The notes below the pieces were generated by a model. The model was not told where the DNA came from. It saw nothing but the letters and a program-made list of their open reading frames with translations, and did not search any database. Shown in pieces: positions 15,911-25,023 of a stretch of DNA of 64,000 bases (its first letter is position 1; each line of letters begins with the position of its first letter). This DNA comes from Bordetella parapertussis (GTDB lineage Bacteria; Pseudomonadota; Gammaproteobacteria; Burkholderiales; Burkholderiaceae_C). Position numbers and translations under genes: made by a program. The stretch lies in contig CAMATW010000005.1 of NCBI GenBank assembly GCA_945861305.1, positions 1-64,000 on the forward strand, read 5' to 3'.

Positions 15911-17601
15911 GATGTGCTCATCTCAGCTTCTTGCAAGGACCGCCACATCACTTTGCCGCTGCCACTTTTGGGCAAGGCGTCAACAAACGCCACCAAACGC
16001 GGTGCTTTGTACACCGCCATATTGTCACGGCACCAAGCGAGGATGTCTTCCTCGCTGACCTTTGTGCGGTGGCTTTCGCGCAGTACCACCACCGCTTTGA
16101 CGGTCTCGCCTCGGTAAGCGTCGCGCGAGGCAATGATGCAGGCCTCTTGAATGGCGGGATGGCGAAACATCAGCGCTTCCACCTCGGCTGGCCAGACCTT
16201 GAAGCCCGAGGCGTTGATCATGCGTTTCAACCGGTCTGTGATAAAGAAATAACCCTGCTCATCCACATGACCCAAGTCACCTGAGCGAAAAAACCGCTCG
16301 CCATCCAGTTGCATAAAGGCTTGCTCGGTGGCGTCGGGGCGACGCCAGTAGCCGTTGAAAATTTGCGGCCCCCGCATGATGATTTCACCTTGCTCGCCGA
16401 TAGCCACTTCTTGCAAAGTTTCGGGGTTGATGACCCGCGCATCCACGCCGATGATGGGAACGCCCAAGCACTGCTGTTTGGGTGCGTCGGGGGGGTTGCT
16501 ATGCGAGGGTGCGGCAGTTTCGGTCAGGCCATAGCCTTCGATATAGCGTAAGCCGTACAACTCCCACAGTCGTTGCGCCACCGCTTGGGGCATGGCCGCA
16601 CCGCCGCCGCCAATGGCCACCAAACTGGACAGGTCGTATTGGTCAAACTTCGGACTGCCCAACAAATCGATGACCATGGTGGGGATGTTGGTCCAGTGGG
16701 TGACACGGTGGCGCGAAATCAGCGCTCCTGCGTAGTCGCGGTCCCAGCGCGGCATCAGCACCACGGTGGCGCCTAAGTACATGCCGCAGTGCATGACCGT
16801 GACCAAACCTGTGATGTGAAACATGGGCACCACGCACAAGCCGATGTTTTCGTGCGAGCCGTTGTTCCAAATCGCGCCACACACCGCGTTGTGCATGACG
16901 CTGCTGTGCGGGTGCATGCAGCCCTTGGGCAAGCCTGTGGTGCCGCTGGTATAGGGCAATATGGCCAGGTCAGCAGGCGACACGGTCATTGGGGGCAGCG
17001 TCAAGCTGTTGCCCAGCACCTGAGTCCAGTCATGCGAATGGCCGCCATTGAATACGGGCAGTTCAATGCGTTGCGTCAGCCACGCTTGCCACGCCACAGG
17101 CCAGGCTTCTTGGGTTTGAAGTGAGGGGTCAAACGCATCGCTGTAGTGCGTTATCAGCAAATGATGTAAACCTTCACCTTCGGGCAAAGCATCGCTGGCT
17201 GCAGCCATATCGGCGGCCACATCGGCCGTGGTGATGGCAATGCGCGCTTGCGCGTCCGTGATGTAGTGCTCCAGCTCTTTGGCGCGGTTCATGGGGTTGA
17301 CGGGTACCACCACCGCATTGGCCCGCAAGATCCCAAAGTGCGCCGCCACCAATTGGGGGCAGTTTTGCATGTCCAGCAAGACACGGTCGCCTTTTTGAAT
17401 GCCTTTGTCGTGCAACCAAGCAGCGATGCGCTCGGCTTGGTGGGTGAGTTGTTGGTAGCTGAGGGCGTTGCCCAAAAATTGCAGTGCAGTTTTGTGGGGG
17501 AAACGCTTTGCGCTGAAGGCTAAGTTATCCCAGAGGGTGGTGGCAGGTGGCGTGATGTGGTGGGGAACGCGAGCAGGCCAGTGCTTGTAGTGAGGTTTCA
17601 T
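15907..17601 (-). CDS. Acyl-CoA synthetase / AMP-dependent ligase
   Basis: A ligase of about 564 aa that activates a carboxylic acid via an acyl-AMP to its CoA thioester. It has the P-loop YTSGTTGLPKGCMH, the EGYGLTETAAPSH motif, the hinge region YFFITDRLKRMINASGFKVWP and the C-terminal lysine segment PKSGSGKVMWRSL. Length and the alkyl-binding region fit medium/long-chain fatty acyl-CoA ligases. An in-frame GTG at 17625 would add eight residues; I prefer the ATG at 17601 (MKPHYKHWP). First gene of a three-gene operon with the flavin monooxygenase and the MesD-like gene. The substrate is not determinable. Confidence 0.88.
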   Translation of the reverse strand: MKPHYKHWPARVPHHITPPATTLWDNLAFSAKRFPHKTALQFLGNALSYQQLTHQAERIAAWLHDKGIQKGDRVLLDMQNCPQLVAAHFGILRANAVVVPVNPMNRAKELEHYITDAQARIAITTADVAADMAAASDALPEGEGLHHLLITHYSDAFDPSLQTQEAWPVAWQAWLTQRIELPVFNGGHSHDWTQVLGNSLTLPPMTVSPADLAILPYTSGTTGLPKGCMHPHSSVMHNAVCGAIWNNGSHENIGLCVVPMFHITGLVTVMHCGMYLGATVVLMPRWDRDYAGALISRHRVTHWTNIPTMVIDLLGSPKFDQYDLSSLVAIGGGGAAMPQAVAQRLWELYGLRYIEGYGLTETAAPSHSNPPDAPKQQCLGVPIIGVDARVINPETLQEVAIGEQGEIIMRGPQIFNGYWRRPDATEQAFMQLDGERFFRSGDLGHVDEQGYFFITDRLKRMINASGFKVWPAEVEALMFRHPAIQEACIIASRDAYRGETVKAVVVLRESHRTKVSEEDILAWCRDNMAVYKAPRLVAFVDALPKSGSGKVMWRSLQEAEMSTS

Positions 17602-17667
17602 GGCCCCAAAGCCTAACCGCCCCACCCAAGCGGCGCAAGAGGACTGCCCCTTGGTTAAGAGGCGTTC

Positions 17668-18306
17668 TTAGGCGGTTTGGGGTGCGGGGGTGCGACGACG
17701 CCCGCCTTGGCGCAGGCTGAACATGGCTTGGAAATAGCCACGCAGCCAGCCCATGTCGATGGGTTTACGCAGCAAATGGGTGCCTGCGGGCAGTTCGCCA
17801 TAGGTGGCAATTTCTTCGTCTGACAAACCAGTGATGACAATGACGGCCATTTGAGAAAACAAGGGATGGGTATGTAACTGGCGCAACATTTCCACACCGT
17901 CAATGCCAGGCATGCGCAAATCGGTTAGCAGAACCTGCGGTTTGAGAACCGATATATCGAGCAAAGCTTCAATGGCCGACGCGGTGATGGTGGTGTCGAG
18001 TGACAAGTCCCATTGGTCAAAATGCATTTGAAACATGGTGCGGGTGAGTTCGTCGTCCTCGACCACCATGACTTTGAGTCGCTTTGAGTCTTGGTAATTG
18101 GCGTTGGGCGAGAGGCTGGCGCGGTTTTGGTAGTCACGAATCGATTGAATGGAAATGCGGCGATGACCGCCTTGGGTTTTCCAAGCTTCGAGTTCGTTTT
18201 TTTCCACCAAGGTTTGCACGGTGCCCACCGACAGGTTGAGCAATTTGGCGGCGTAACTGGTGCCACAGTACTCGTCGCTGGTGTCAGGAATAGCTTTATG
18301 ACTCAT
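17668..18306 (-). CDS. Response regulator with N-terminal excisionase/MerR-type HTH and C-terminal receiver
   Basis: A 212-aa protein with the reverse of the usual response-regulator order. Residues about 12-60 (GTSYAAKLLNLSVGTVQTLV...KTQGGHRRISIQSIRDY) form an excisionase/MerR-like DNA-binding domain. Residues about 77-195 form a receiver: acidic pair in VVEDDEL, phospho-acceptor Asp in LLTDLRMPG, the switch Thr in VITGLSD and the conserved Lys in LLRKPID. A basic tail ends the protein. No histidine kinase is adjacent. The upstream region carries several TTACC/GGTAA half-sites, so autoregulation is likely. Targets unknown. Confidence 0.85.
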   Translation of the reverse strand: MSHKAIPDTSDEYCGTSYAAKLLNLSVGTVQTLVEKNELEAWKTQGGHRRISIQSIRDYQNRASLSPNANYQDSKRLKVMVVEDDELTRTMFQMHFDQWDLSLDTTITASAIEALLDISVLKPQVLLTDLRMPGIDGVEMLRQLHTHPLFSQMAVIVITGLSDEEIATYGELPAGTHLLRKPIDMGWLRGYFQAMFSLRQGGRRRTPAPQTA

Positions 18307-18314
18307 GAATACTC

Positions 18315-18364
18315 CACGGTAATGGAAAAGGTAAGAATTACCACTTTTTTATCATTTTACCGTG
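18315..18364 (-). promoter_or_regulatory. Cluster of GGTAA/TTACC half-sites upstream of the HTH-receiver gene
   Basis: Inverted arms CACGGTAA (18315-18322) and TTACCGTG (18357-18364) flank an inner palindrome GGTAAGAATTACC (18330-18342). This gives four half-sites in 50 bp, starting 9 bp upstream of the start codon. It is a plausible operator for the adjacent regulator. The 8-bp outer arms could also form a hairpin in the leader RNA. Confidence 0.5.
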
Positions 18365-18415
18365 AATTTTGGCGTATCCTTAACTATTTAATACTTTTTA
18401 TGTGGTTTTTTGGAA

Positions 18416-20080
18416 TTATTTGAGCGCTTTATAGCGCACTCGCTTGGGTTTGGCACCTTCTTCACCCAAACGTTTCTTTTTATCGGCTTCATATTCTTGG
18501 TAATTGCCGTCAAAAAATGTCCATTGTGAATCGCCTTCGCAAGCCAAGATATGGGTCGCAATCCGGTCCAAGAACCAGCGATCGTGGCTGATGACCATGA
18601 TGCTGCCGGCAAATTCCAGTAAAGCGTCTTCCAAGGCCCGCAGGGTTTCCACGTCCAAGTCGTTGGAGGGTTCGTCCAGCATCAAGACATTGCCGCCAGC
18701 GATCAAGGTTTTGGCCAAATGCAAACGACCGCGCTCACCACCGGACAGCGTACCCACACGTTTTTGCTGGTCGCCGCCATTGAAGTTAAAGCGACCGCAA
18801 TAGGCGCGGCTGGCCATTTCGAACTTGCCCACGGTCAAGATGTCCAAGCCACCCGACACATCTTCCCAAACAGTTTTTTCGTTGGCAAGGTCGTCGCGGT
18901 TTTGGTCCACAAAGGCCATCTTTACGGTTTGGCCGATTTTGATGTCACCGGTGTCAGCCTTCTCTTTGCCAGCAATCATGCGAAACAGCGTGGATTTACC
19001 AGCGCCGTTGGGGCCGATGATGCCCACGATGGCACCCGCAGGAATTTTGAAGCTCAGGTTGTCGATCAGCATGCGGTCGCCAAAGGACTTGCTGACATTG
19101 GTGAACTCAATGACTTCATGACCCAAGCGTTCAGCCACGGGAATGAAGATTTCCTGCGTTTCGTTGCGCTTTTGGTATTCGAAGTCGGACAACTCTTCAA
19201 AGCGGGCAATACGCGCCTTGCTTTTGGCTTGACGGCCTTTGGGGTTTTGGCGCACCCAGTCCAACTCTTTTTTCAAGGCTTTGGCACGTGCCTCTTCGCC
19301 CTTTTGCTCTTTCTCTAAGCGGTCTTGTTTTTGCTCCAACCAAGTGGTGTAGTTGCCTTTGTAAGGGATGCCGTGGCCTCGGTCGAGTTCCAAAATCCAT
19401 TCGGCCGCGTTGTCAAGGAAGTAGCGGTCATGGGTGATGGCCACCACGGTGCCAGAAAATCTTGCGAGAAACTGCTCTAGCCAATCGACCGACTCGGCGT
19501 CCAAGTGGTTGGTGGGTTCGTCAAGCAACAACATATCGGGGCGCGAAAGCAGCAACTGGCACAAGGCCACGCGGCGTTTCTCACCACCCGACAAATGCTC
19601 AATCACCGCGTCCCATGGCGGCAAGCGCAGCGCGTCAGCTGCAATTTCGAGTTGGTGCTCGCTGTTGTCGCTGCCGGCCGCCGCGATGATGGCTTCCAAC
19701 TGGCCTTGCTCTGCAGCCAAGGCGTCAAAGTCGGCGTTTTCTTCGGCGTAAGCGGCATAAACCTCTTCAAGGCGTTTTTGGGCTTGCAAGACCTCTTCCA
19801 TGCCGCCCTCCACCGCTTCGCGAACGGTTTGTTCAGGGCGCAACTTGGGCTCTTGGGGCAAATACCCGATCTTCAAACCAGCCATGGGAAACGCTTCACC
19901 CTCGATTTCCTTGTCGATGCCCGCCATGATTTTCAGCAGTGTGGACTTGCCAGAACCGTTCAAGCCCAGCACGCCGATCTTGGCGCCTGGGAAAAAGCTC
20001 AGGGAAATATCTTTCAGGATATGGCGTTTGGGCGGCACGATTTTGCCGACGCGGTTCATAGTGAAAACGTATTGGGACAT
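18416..20080 (-). CDS. ettA: Energy-dependent translational throttle protein EttA (ABC-F)
   Basis: A 554-aa ABC-F ATPase that binds the ribosomal E site and gates entry into elongation according to the ATP/ADP ratio. It has two ABC cassettes without membrane domains: Walker A GLNGSGKST (about residue 39) and GPNGAGKST (about 356), signature motifs LSGGEKRRVAL and LSGGERGRLHLA, and Walker B MLLLDEPTNHLD and VLMLDEPSNDLD. The linker (about 242-320) has the charged coiled-coil content of the P-site-interacting arm (LEKEQKGEEARAKALKKELD). Length and the start MSQYVFTMNRVGK match EttA. It is monocistronic, divergent from rhlE. Confidence 0.95.
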   Translation of the reverse strand: MSQYVFTMNRVGKIVPPKRHILKDISLSFFPGAKIGVLGLNGSGKSTLLKIMAGIDKEIEGEAFPMAGLKIGYLPQEPKLRPEQTVREAVEGGMEEVLQAQKRLEEVYAAYAEENADFDALAAEQGQLEAIIAAAGSDNSEHQLEIAADALRLPPWDAVIEHLSGGEKRRVALCQLLLSRPDMLLLDEPTNHLDAESVDWLEQFLARFSGTVVAITHDRYFLDNAAEWILELDRGHGIPYKGNYTTWLEQKQDRLEKEQKGEEARAKALKKELDWVRQNPKGRQAKSKARIARFEELSDFEYQKRNETQEIFIPVAERLGHEVIEFTNVSKSFGDRMLIDNLSFKIPAGAIVGIIGPNGAGKSTLFRMIAGKEKADTGDIKIGQTVKMAFVDQNRDDLANEKTVWEDVSGGLDILTVGKFEMASRAYCGRFNFNGGDQQKRVGTLSGGERGRLHLAKTLIAGGNVLMLDEPSNDLDVETLRALEDALLEFAGSIMVISHDRWFLDRIATHILACEGDSQWTFFDGNYQEYEADKKKRLGEEGAKPKRVRYKALK

Positions 20081-20396
20081 GGAATGGACTCTCTAGGCTC
20101 TGCGCCACACGGTGTGGCCTTGATTAATGATGGATTATCTCTGCACTTGTGTCACCAATGAAGCAGATGGCCAAGTTCGAAAAATCATCCCCAAAAGCCA
20201 AGACCTGCTTTCATGAGACAATATTCTTCAGTTGATGCCACCAGTTGCTTCAACATCAGCGCTTCTGCTGGGGCCGGAATCCAAACCCTGCGTTTGTTAA
20301 CTACCTGCCCAAATGTGTTTCCTCGGTCTTTAGCTGGCTGCCCTTTTTTGGCGGAACAGATCGAAACCCAAGCGTCGCCCAACCGCGCGCTCCTTT
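20081..20396. other. Intergenic region between divergent ettA and rhlE
   Basis: 316 bp with no credible gene; the short open frames here have no start signal or protein-like composition. It should hold both promoters. A perfect palindrome GCCACACGGTGTGGC sits at 20104-20118, 24 bp before the ettA start. The rhlE side is a long leader with no strong Shine-Dalgarno directly before its ATG (GCGCTCCTTT). Confidence 0.5.
20104..20118 (-). promoter_or_regulatory. Perfect 15-bp palindrome in the ettA leader
   Basis: GCCACAC and GTGTGGC around a single base. It could be an operator half-turn site or a 5' leader hairpin for ettA; no protein can be assigned. Confidence 0.3.
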
Positions 20397-22202
20397 ATGA
20401 ATTTTGATGAATTGAACTTGGCTCCAGCCATTCTGAAAGCTGTGCGCGAGCAAGGCTACGACACCCCCACCCCTATCCAAGCGCAAGCCATTCCCGCCGT
20501 ACTGGCTGGACAAGACTTGCTGGCAGGTGCGCAAACTGGCACAGGCAAAACCGCCGCCTTCACTCTGCCCATGCTGCACAAACTCAGCATGAGCCGCAGC
20601 AGCACCAACCGCTTTGGCGTATTTGGCATACGCGCCTTGGTGCTAACGCCCACCCGAGAACTCGCCGCGCAAGTGGAAGAGTCAGTGCGCACCTATGGCA
20701 AGCACCTGCAACTCCAATCCGCCGTTATTTTTGGCGGTGTCGGCATGGCGGCTCAAATCAAAGCCTTGAAAAAAGGCGTGGACATCTTGATTGCCACCCC
20801 TGGGCGTTTGCTGGACTTGCAGCAACAAGGTTTTCTGGACCTCTCCACCGTGCAAATGCTGGTGCTGGACGAAGCCGACCGCATGCTCGACATGGGATTC
20901 ATCCATGACGTGAAAAAAGTGCTGGCGCTGGTGCCCAAAGAAAAACAAAGCCTGTTGTTCTCGGCCACCTTCAGCCAAGAGATCCGCGATTTGGCGGCGC
21001 AGTTGCTGCACAAACCGCAAAGCATTCAAGTCACTCCTGAAAACACCACGGTGCAACTGATCAAACAGGTGATTCATCCCGTGGGCAGGCAGCAAAAGAA
21101 AGCCCTGCTCGCACACATCATCGACACCAAGCAGTGGAGCCAAGTGCTGGTGTTTTGCCGTACCAAGTTTGGTGCCAACCATGTGGCTGATTTTTTAAAC
21201 AAACAAGGCATCACCGCCATGGCGCTGCACGGCAACAAAAGCCAAACAGCGCGTACCCAAGCGCTAGCGGGCTTTAAAAGCGGCGACATCCGTGTGCTGG
21301 TGGCAACTGACATCGCTGCTCGTGGCATCGACATCGATGATTTGCCGCACGTGGTGAATTACGAAATCCCCAATATCAGCGAAGACTATGTACACCGCAT
21401 TGGCCGAACCGGTCGTGCCGGTGCCAGCGGAGAAGCGGTCAGTTTGGTGTCCTTGGACGAGGAAGGCTTTATGCAAGAAATTGAAAAATTCACACGTCAA
21501 ACCATTGAGGTTGAAAAGGTCGAGGGCTTTGGTCCTTCACCCGACGAGCGGGCCGAGCCCATTGCCATGGGTCGCCAAACCTTGTGGGGCGGTTTAGGCA
21601 AACCGCCCAGCCGCGACGTGATGGCTGCTGCCGCTCGTGCTGCTCGTCAAGAAATGATGGAACGCATCCGCGAGAAAAAACCTGCTGGCGCTGGACGCGG
21701 CGGCGAAGGCAGAGGACAGGGCCAAGGCCAGCGTGCTGCTTCGCCTTCTTCATCCACTCGTTCTGAGCGCCCTCCCCGCAACCCCAACCCTGGGCAGCCT
21801 TCGCATGGCGCAGGACCAGCGCACAACGGCGCACCACGCTCGCAAGGCCCACGTCGTGACCGCCCTGAGCGCGGCCCGCGCAACCCAGCTCCCGATGGCA
21901 TGCCCCACGACAACTTTGAGCACCAACCCCCCTCTCATCAACAAGAAGACGATTTCCAACCCCGCGCCAATGCGCATTTGGGAACCCAAAGTGGTGTGAA
22001 TGCGTTTGGCCATAAGTCTGGTGGCGGCGCAGGTCGTCAACCCGATCCCACCATGACCTCGGTCGATTTGCTCAGCCGCAACAACCGTGGCGGCGGTGGC
22101 GGTGGCGGCAAACGCCGCACGGGTGGTGGTGGCGGCAGCGGCGGCCGACCCGGTGGTGGTGGTTACGCTGGCAAGAAAAGCGGCGGCGGCTTCGGCCGCT
22201 GA
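20397..22202 (+). CDS. rhlE: DEAD-box ATP-dependent RNA helicase, RhlE type
   Basis: A 601-aa RNA helicase. The helicase core (about residues 1-375) shows the Q motif (FDELNLAPAILKAV...TPIQAQAIP), AQTGTGKT, PTRELAAQV, TPGRLLDL, VLDEADRMLDMGF, SATF, and the C-terminal motifs ATDIAARGIDI and HRIGRTGRAG. The tail (about 430-601) is low complexity: Arg/Gln/Pro-rich first, then runs of Gly with Arg and Lys (KRRTGGGGGSGG). This resembles the RGG tails that bind RNA and promote condensates in RhlE-type proteins. It probably works in ribosome assembly and RNA decay, especially in the cold. Confidence 0.93.
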   Translation: MNFDELNLAPAILKAVREQGYDTPTPIQAQAIPAVLAGQDLLAGAQTGTGKTAAFTLPMLHKLSMSRSSTNRFGVFGIRALVLTPTRELAAQVEESVRTYGKHLQLQSAVIFGGVGMAAQIKALKKGVDILIATPGRLLDLQQQGFLDLSTVQMLVLDEADRMLDMGFIHDVKKVLALVPKEKQSLLFSATFSQEIRDLAAQLLHKPQSIQVTPENTTVQLIKQVIHPVGRQQKKALLAHIIDTKQWSQVLVFCRTKFGANHVADFLNKQGITAMALHGNKSQTARTQALAGFKSGDIRVLVATDIAARGIDIDDLPHVVNYEIPNISEDYVHRIGRTGRAGASGEAVSLVSLDEEGFMQEIEKFTRQTIEVEKVEGFGPSPDERAEPIAMGRQTLWGGLGKPPSRDVMAAAARAARQEMMERIREKKPAGAGRGGEGRGQGQGQRAASPSSSTRSERPPRNPNPGQPSHGAGPAHNGAPRSQGPRRDRPERGPRNPAPDGMPHDNFEHQPPSHQQEDDFQPRANAHLGTQSGVNAFGHKSGGGAGRQPDPTMTSVDLLSRNNRGGGGGGGKRRTGGGGGSGGRPGGGGYAGKKSGGGFGR

Positions 22203-22218
22203 AAAAGCTTCAAGCGCT

Positions 22219-23157
22219 TTAAACCCTGTTCGCCCATTCTGGGACCAAAGCGGGAATCGCCTGCCCTTCAAAGTGCGCGTTCAAGTTCGCCAATGCCAAA
22301 GCTGCCATGGCTTGGCGGGTTTGCACCGTGGCGCTGGCCACATGCGGTGTCAGCACCACGTTTTGCAAGTTACGCAATTCGGCGGGCACTCGCGGCTCGT
22401 CGGCATACACATCCAAGGCCGCACCGCCAATCACTTTCTTTTGCAAAGCGTCAATGAGCGCGGCTTGGTCCACCACTGAACCACGGGCCACATTGATGAA
22501 GTAGCCTTTGTTGCCCAAGGCCTGCAACACCTCGGCGTTGATGAGATTGCGGGTTGTCGGGCCACCTGGGATGATGGCCACCAAATAATCCACATTCGCA
22601 GCCAATTCTTTGGCCAAAGGGTAGTAGGTGTAGGGCAAAGTAGGCACCGCGTGACGGGCGGTGTAAGCGATAGACATGTCAAATGCCGCTGCACGTTTGG
22701 CAATAGCTTGGCCGATGCGGCCAATGCCCACCAAGCCCAATCGCGCACCGCTCATTTTGGTTTGCAAGGGAAACGGGCCTTCGACCCAATCGCTGTTACG
22801 AACAAACTTATCAGCTTGCGGAATGCGTCGAGCAATCGAGAGCATCAAGCCCAGCGCCAAATCGGCGACGTCGTCGTTGAGCACCCCAGGCGTGTGGCTG
22901 ACCTTGATGCCACGCTCCATGGCGCCAATGACATCAACGCCGTCGTAGCCCACACCGCAAATAGAAATGAACTCCAAGGCGGGAAACAAAGACATCAGTT
23001 TTTTGTCGATGACTGCGTCGCCTCCACCCACCATGGCGCGTATACGCTGCAAAGCGCTGGGGTCGGTGATGTGGTCGCGGTCATGCACTGTATAGGTTTG
23101 CTGCAAATCCGACATCAGGTAGGTGGGCAGGTTGGTGACCCGCAAAATATCTATCAT
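22219..23157 (-). CDS. D-2-hydroxyacid dehydrogenase (GhrB/hydroxypyruvate reductase-like)
   Basis: A 312-aa NAD(P)-dependent dehydrogenase. The nucleotide-binding motif GLVGIGRIGQAIAKRAAAF lies at about residues 146-164. The catalytic triad is seen as Arg in NVARGSVVD, Glu in DEPRVPAEL and His in VLTPHVASAT. Such enzymes reduce glyoxylate, hydroxypyruvate or 2-keto sugar acids. The neighbourhood of sugar-acid dehydratase and DenD-like genes suggests a role in sugar-acid breakdown. It is divergent from the dehydratase gene (104-bp gap). Exact substrate unknown. Confidence 0.88.
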   Translation of the reverse strand: MIDILRVTNLPTYLMSDLQQTYTVHDRDHITDPSALQRIRAMVGGGDAVIDKKLMSLFPALEFISICGVGYDGVDVIGAMERGIKVSHTPGVLNDDVADLALGLMLSIARRIPQADKFVRNSDWVEGPFPLQTKMSGARLGLVGIGRIGQAIAKRAAAFDMSIAYTARHAVPTLPYTYYPLAKELAANVDYLVAIIPGGPTTRNLINAEVLQALGNKGYFINVARGSVVDQAALIDALQKKVIGGAALDVYADEPRVPAELRNLQNVVLTPHVASATVQTRQAMAALALANLNAHFEGQAIPALVPEWANRV

Positions 23158-23261
23158 GGTGCGCTCCAGTTAAGCCATCCCCGTATAAACACTGCTCAGC
23201 GAGGGGATTAGCGGGGGTAGTATAGGCACAGTCTTTCATCCATCTCAGGCCGTACCTCAAC

Positions 23262-25001
23262 ATGACCCAATCTCCACCTAAGAAAAAACCCTCCGAACTT
23301 CGCTCGCAACAATGGTTTGGTCGTCAAGACCGCGACGGCTTTGCCTACCGCAGCTGGGTCAAGGGTAAGGGCGTTCCGCACGATCAGTTTGATGGCCGCC
23401 CCGTCATCGGTATTTGCAACACCTTCAGTGAACTCACACCCTGCAACTCGCATTTCCGCACACTGGCTGAGCAGGTCAAGATCGGTGTTTACGAGGCGGG
23501 CGGCTTCCCGCTTGAATTCCCCGTCATGTCGCTGGGCGAGACCTTGCTTCGCCCCACCGCCATGCTTTACCGCAACCTGGCCAGCATGGATGTTGAAGAA
23601 AGCATTCGCGGTAACCCCATCGATGGTGTGGTGTTGCTTATGGGTTGCGACAAAACCACCCCCTCCCTCATCATGGGAGCGGCCAGCGTCGACCTGCCCA
23701 CCATTGGTGTCAGTGGCGGTCCCATGCTCAACGGCAAATGGCGTGGCCAAGAGTTAGGCTCTGGCACCGGTATGTGGAGCATGAGCGAGCAAGTGCGCGC
23801 CGGCACCTTGAAACTGGCTGACTTTTTCGAAGCCGAGAGCTGTATGCACCGCAGCCATGGCCACTGCATGACCATGGGCACAGCCTCCACCATGGCCTGC
23901 ATGGTCGAGGCCTTGGGCGTGGGTTTACCTGGCAACGCCGCCTACCCCGCCGTAGATGGCAGGCGCAATGTGTTAGCCCGCAATTCAGGGCGGCGTATCG
24001 TCGAGATGGTGCATGCCGACCAAAAACTCTCCTCTATCTTGACACGTGAAGCGTTTGAAAACGCCATCAAAACATTGGCCGCGATTGGGGGGTCCACCAA
24101 TGCAGTGGTCCATTTGATCGCCATCGCAGGGCGCTTGGGTGTGCCTCTGAGCGTGGACGACTTCGACCACTTGGCCTCAGAGTTGCCTTGCTTGCTGAAT
24201 TTGCAACCCTCAGGCGACCATTTGATGGAAGATTTTTGCTACGCCGGCGGCTTGCAAGTGGTGATGAAAGAAATCGCGCACCTGCTGCACACCAGCATCG
24301 TCACCTCCAGCGGCCAAAGCGTGGCAGACAATATGGCAGATGCGGTCAACTACGACGCCCGTGTGATCAAGCCGTTTGCTGAACCCTTCAAAGACAAGGC
24401 CGGCATTGCAGTGCTGCGTGGCAATTTGGCAGAACGCGGCGCGGTCATCAAGCCCAGCGCAGCTTCACCCGAATTGATGGTGCACACCGGTCGTGCGGTG
24501 GTGTTTGAAAACATCGATGATTTCCACGCCCGCATAGATGACGAAAACTTGGACGTCGACGAAACCTGCGTGATGGTCCTGAAAAACTGCGGCCCCAAAG
24601 GCTACCCTGGTATGGCAGAGGTGGGTAATATGCCCTTGCCGCCCAAAGTGCTCAGAAAAGGCATCACCGACATGGTGCGCATCAGCGACGCCCGCATGAG
24701 TGGTACCGCTTACGGCACGGTGGTCTTACATGCGGTTCCCGAGGCTGCAGCCGGCGGCACGCTGGCCTTGGTGCACAACGGTGACATGATTGAACTCAAT
24801 GTGCCCGAGCGAAGGCTGCATTTGCATGTGAGTGACGCCGAATTAGCCAAACGCCGCGCCGCTTGGACAGCGCCCGCACCTGCGCTGGATTCGGGCTATT
24901 GGAAGCTTTACATCGACCATGTGACGCAAGCCGATGAAGGCGCCGACTTGGACTTTTTACGCGGCAAGCGCGGCTCCTTTGTGCCTAAGGACAACCATTA
25001 A
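23262..25001 (+). CDS. IlvD/Edd-family sugar-acid dehydratase (L-arabonate dehydratase-like)
   Basis: A 579-aa Fe-S dehydratase of the IlvD/Edd family. The start (ELRSQQWFGRQDRDGFAYRS), NTFSELTPCNSHFR, MGCDKTTPSLIMG and SHGHCMTMGTASTM carry the three cluster/Mg-site cysteines. The C-terminal stretches KNCGPKGYPGMAEVGNM and RISDARMSGTAYGTVVLH closely follow the characterised L-arabonate dehydratase. That places it with pentonate/sugar-acid dehydratases rather than with biosynthetic IlvD. It would convert an aldonate into a 2-keto-3-deoxy acid. A small stem (AAAGGCG/CGCCTTT, 25000-25015) overlaps the stop and could act as a terminator. Substrate inferred only from similarity. Confidence 0.88.
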   Translation: MTQSPPKKKPSELRSQQWFGRQDRDGFAYRSWVKGKGVPHDQFDGRPVIGICNTFSELTPCNSHFRTLAEQVKIGVYEAGGFPLEFPVMSLGETLLRPTAMLYRNLASMDVEESIRGNPIDGVVLLMGCDKTTPSLIMGAASVDLPTIGVSGGPMLNGKWRGQELGSGTGMWSMSEQVRAGTLKLADFFEAESCMHRSHGHCMTMGTASTMACMVEALGVGLPGNAAYPAVDGRRNVLARNSGRRIVEMVHADQKLSSILTREAFENAIKTLAAIGGSTNAVVHLIAIAGRLGVPLSVDDFDHLASELPCLLNLQPSGDHLMEDFCYAGGLQVVMKEIAHLLHTSIVTSSGQSVADNMADAVNYDARVIKPFAEPFKDKAGIAVLRGNLAERGAVIKPSAASPELMVHTGRAVVFENIDDFHARIDDENLDVDETCVMVLKNCGPKGYPGMAEVGNMPLPPKVLRKGITDMVRISDARMSGTAYGTVVLHAVPEAAAGGTLALVHNGDMIELNVPERRLHLHVSDAELAKRRAAWTAPAPALDSGYWKLYIDHVTQADEGADLDFLRGKRGSFVPKDNH

Positions 25002-25023
25002 AGGCGAACGCCTTTGGGCTTGT

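Noticed and set aside
20185-20407. Two overlapping 64-65-codon frames between ettA and rhlE
   Set aside because: On opposite strands over the same bases, no ribosome sites, and composition unlike a protein; treated as leader/promoter sequence.
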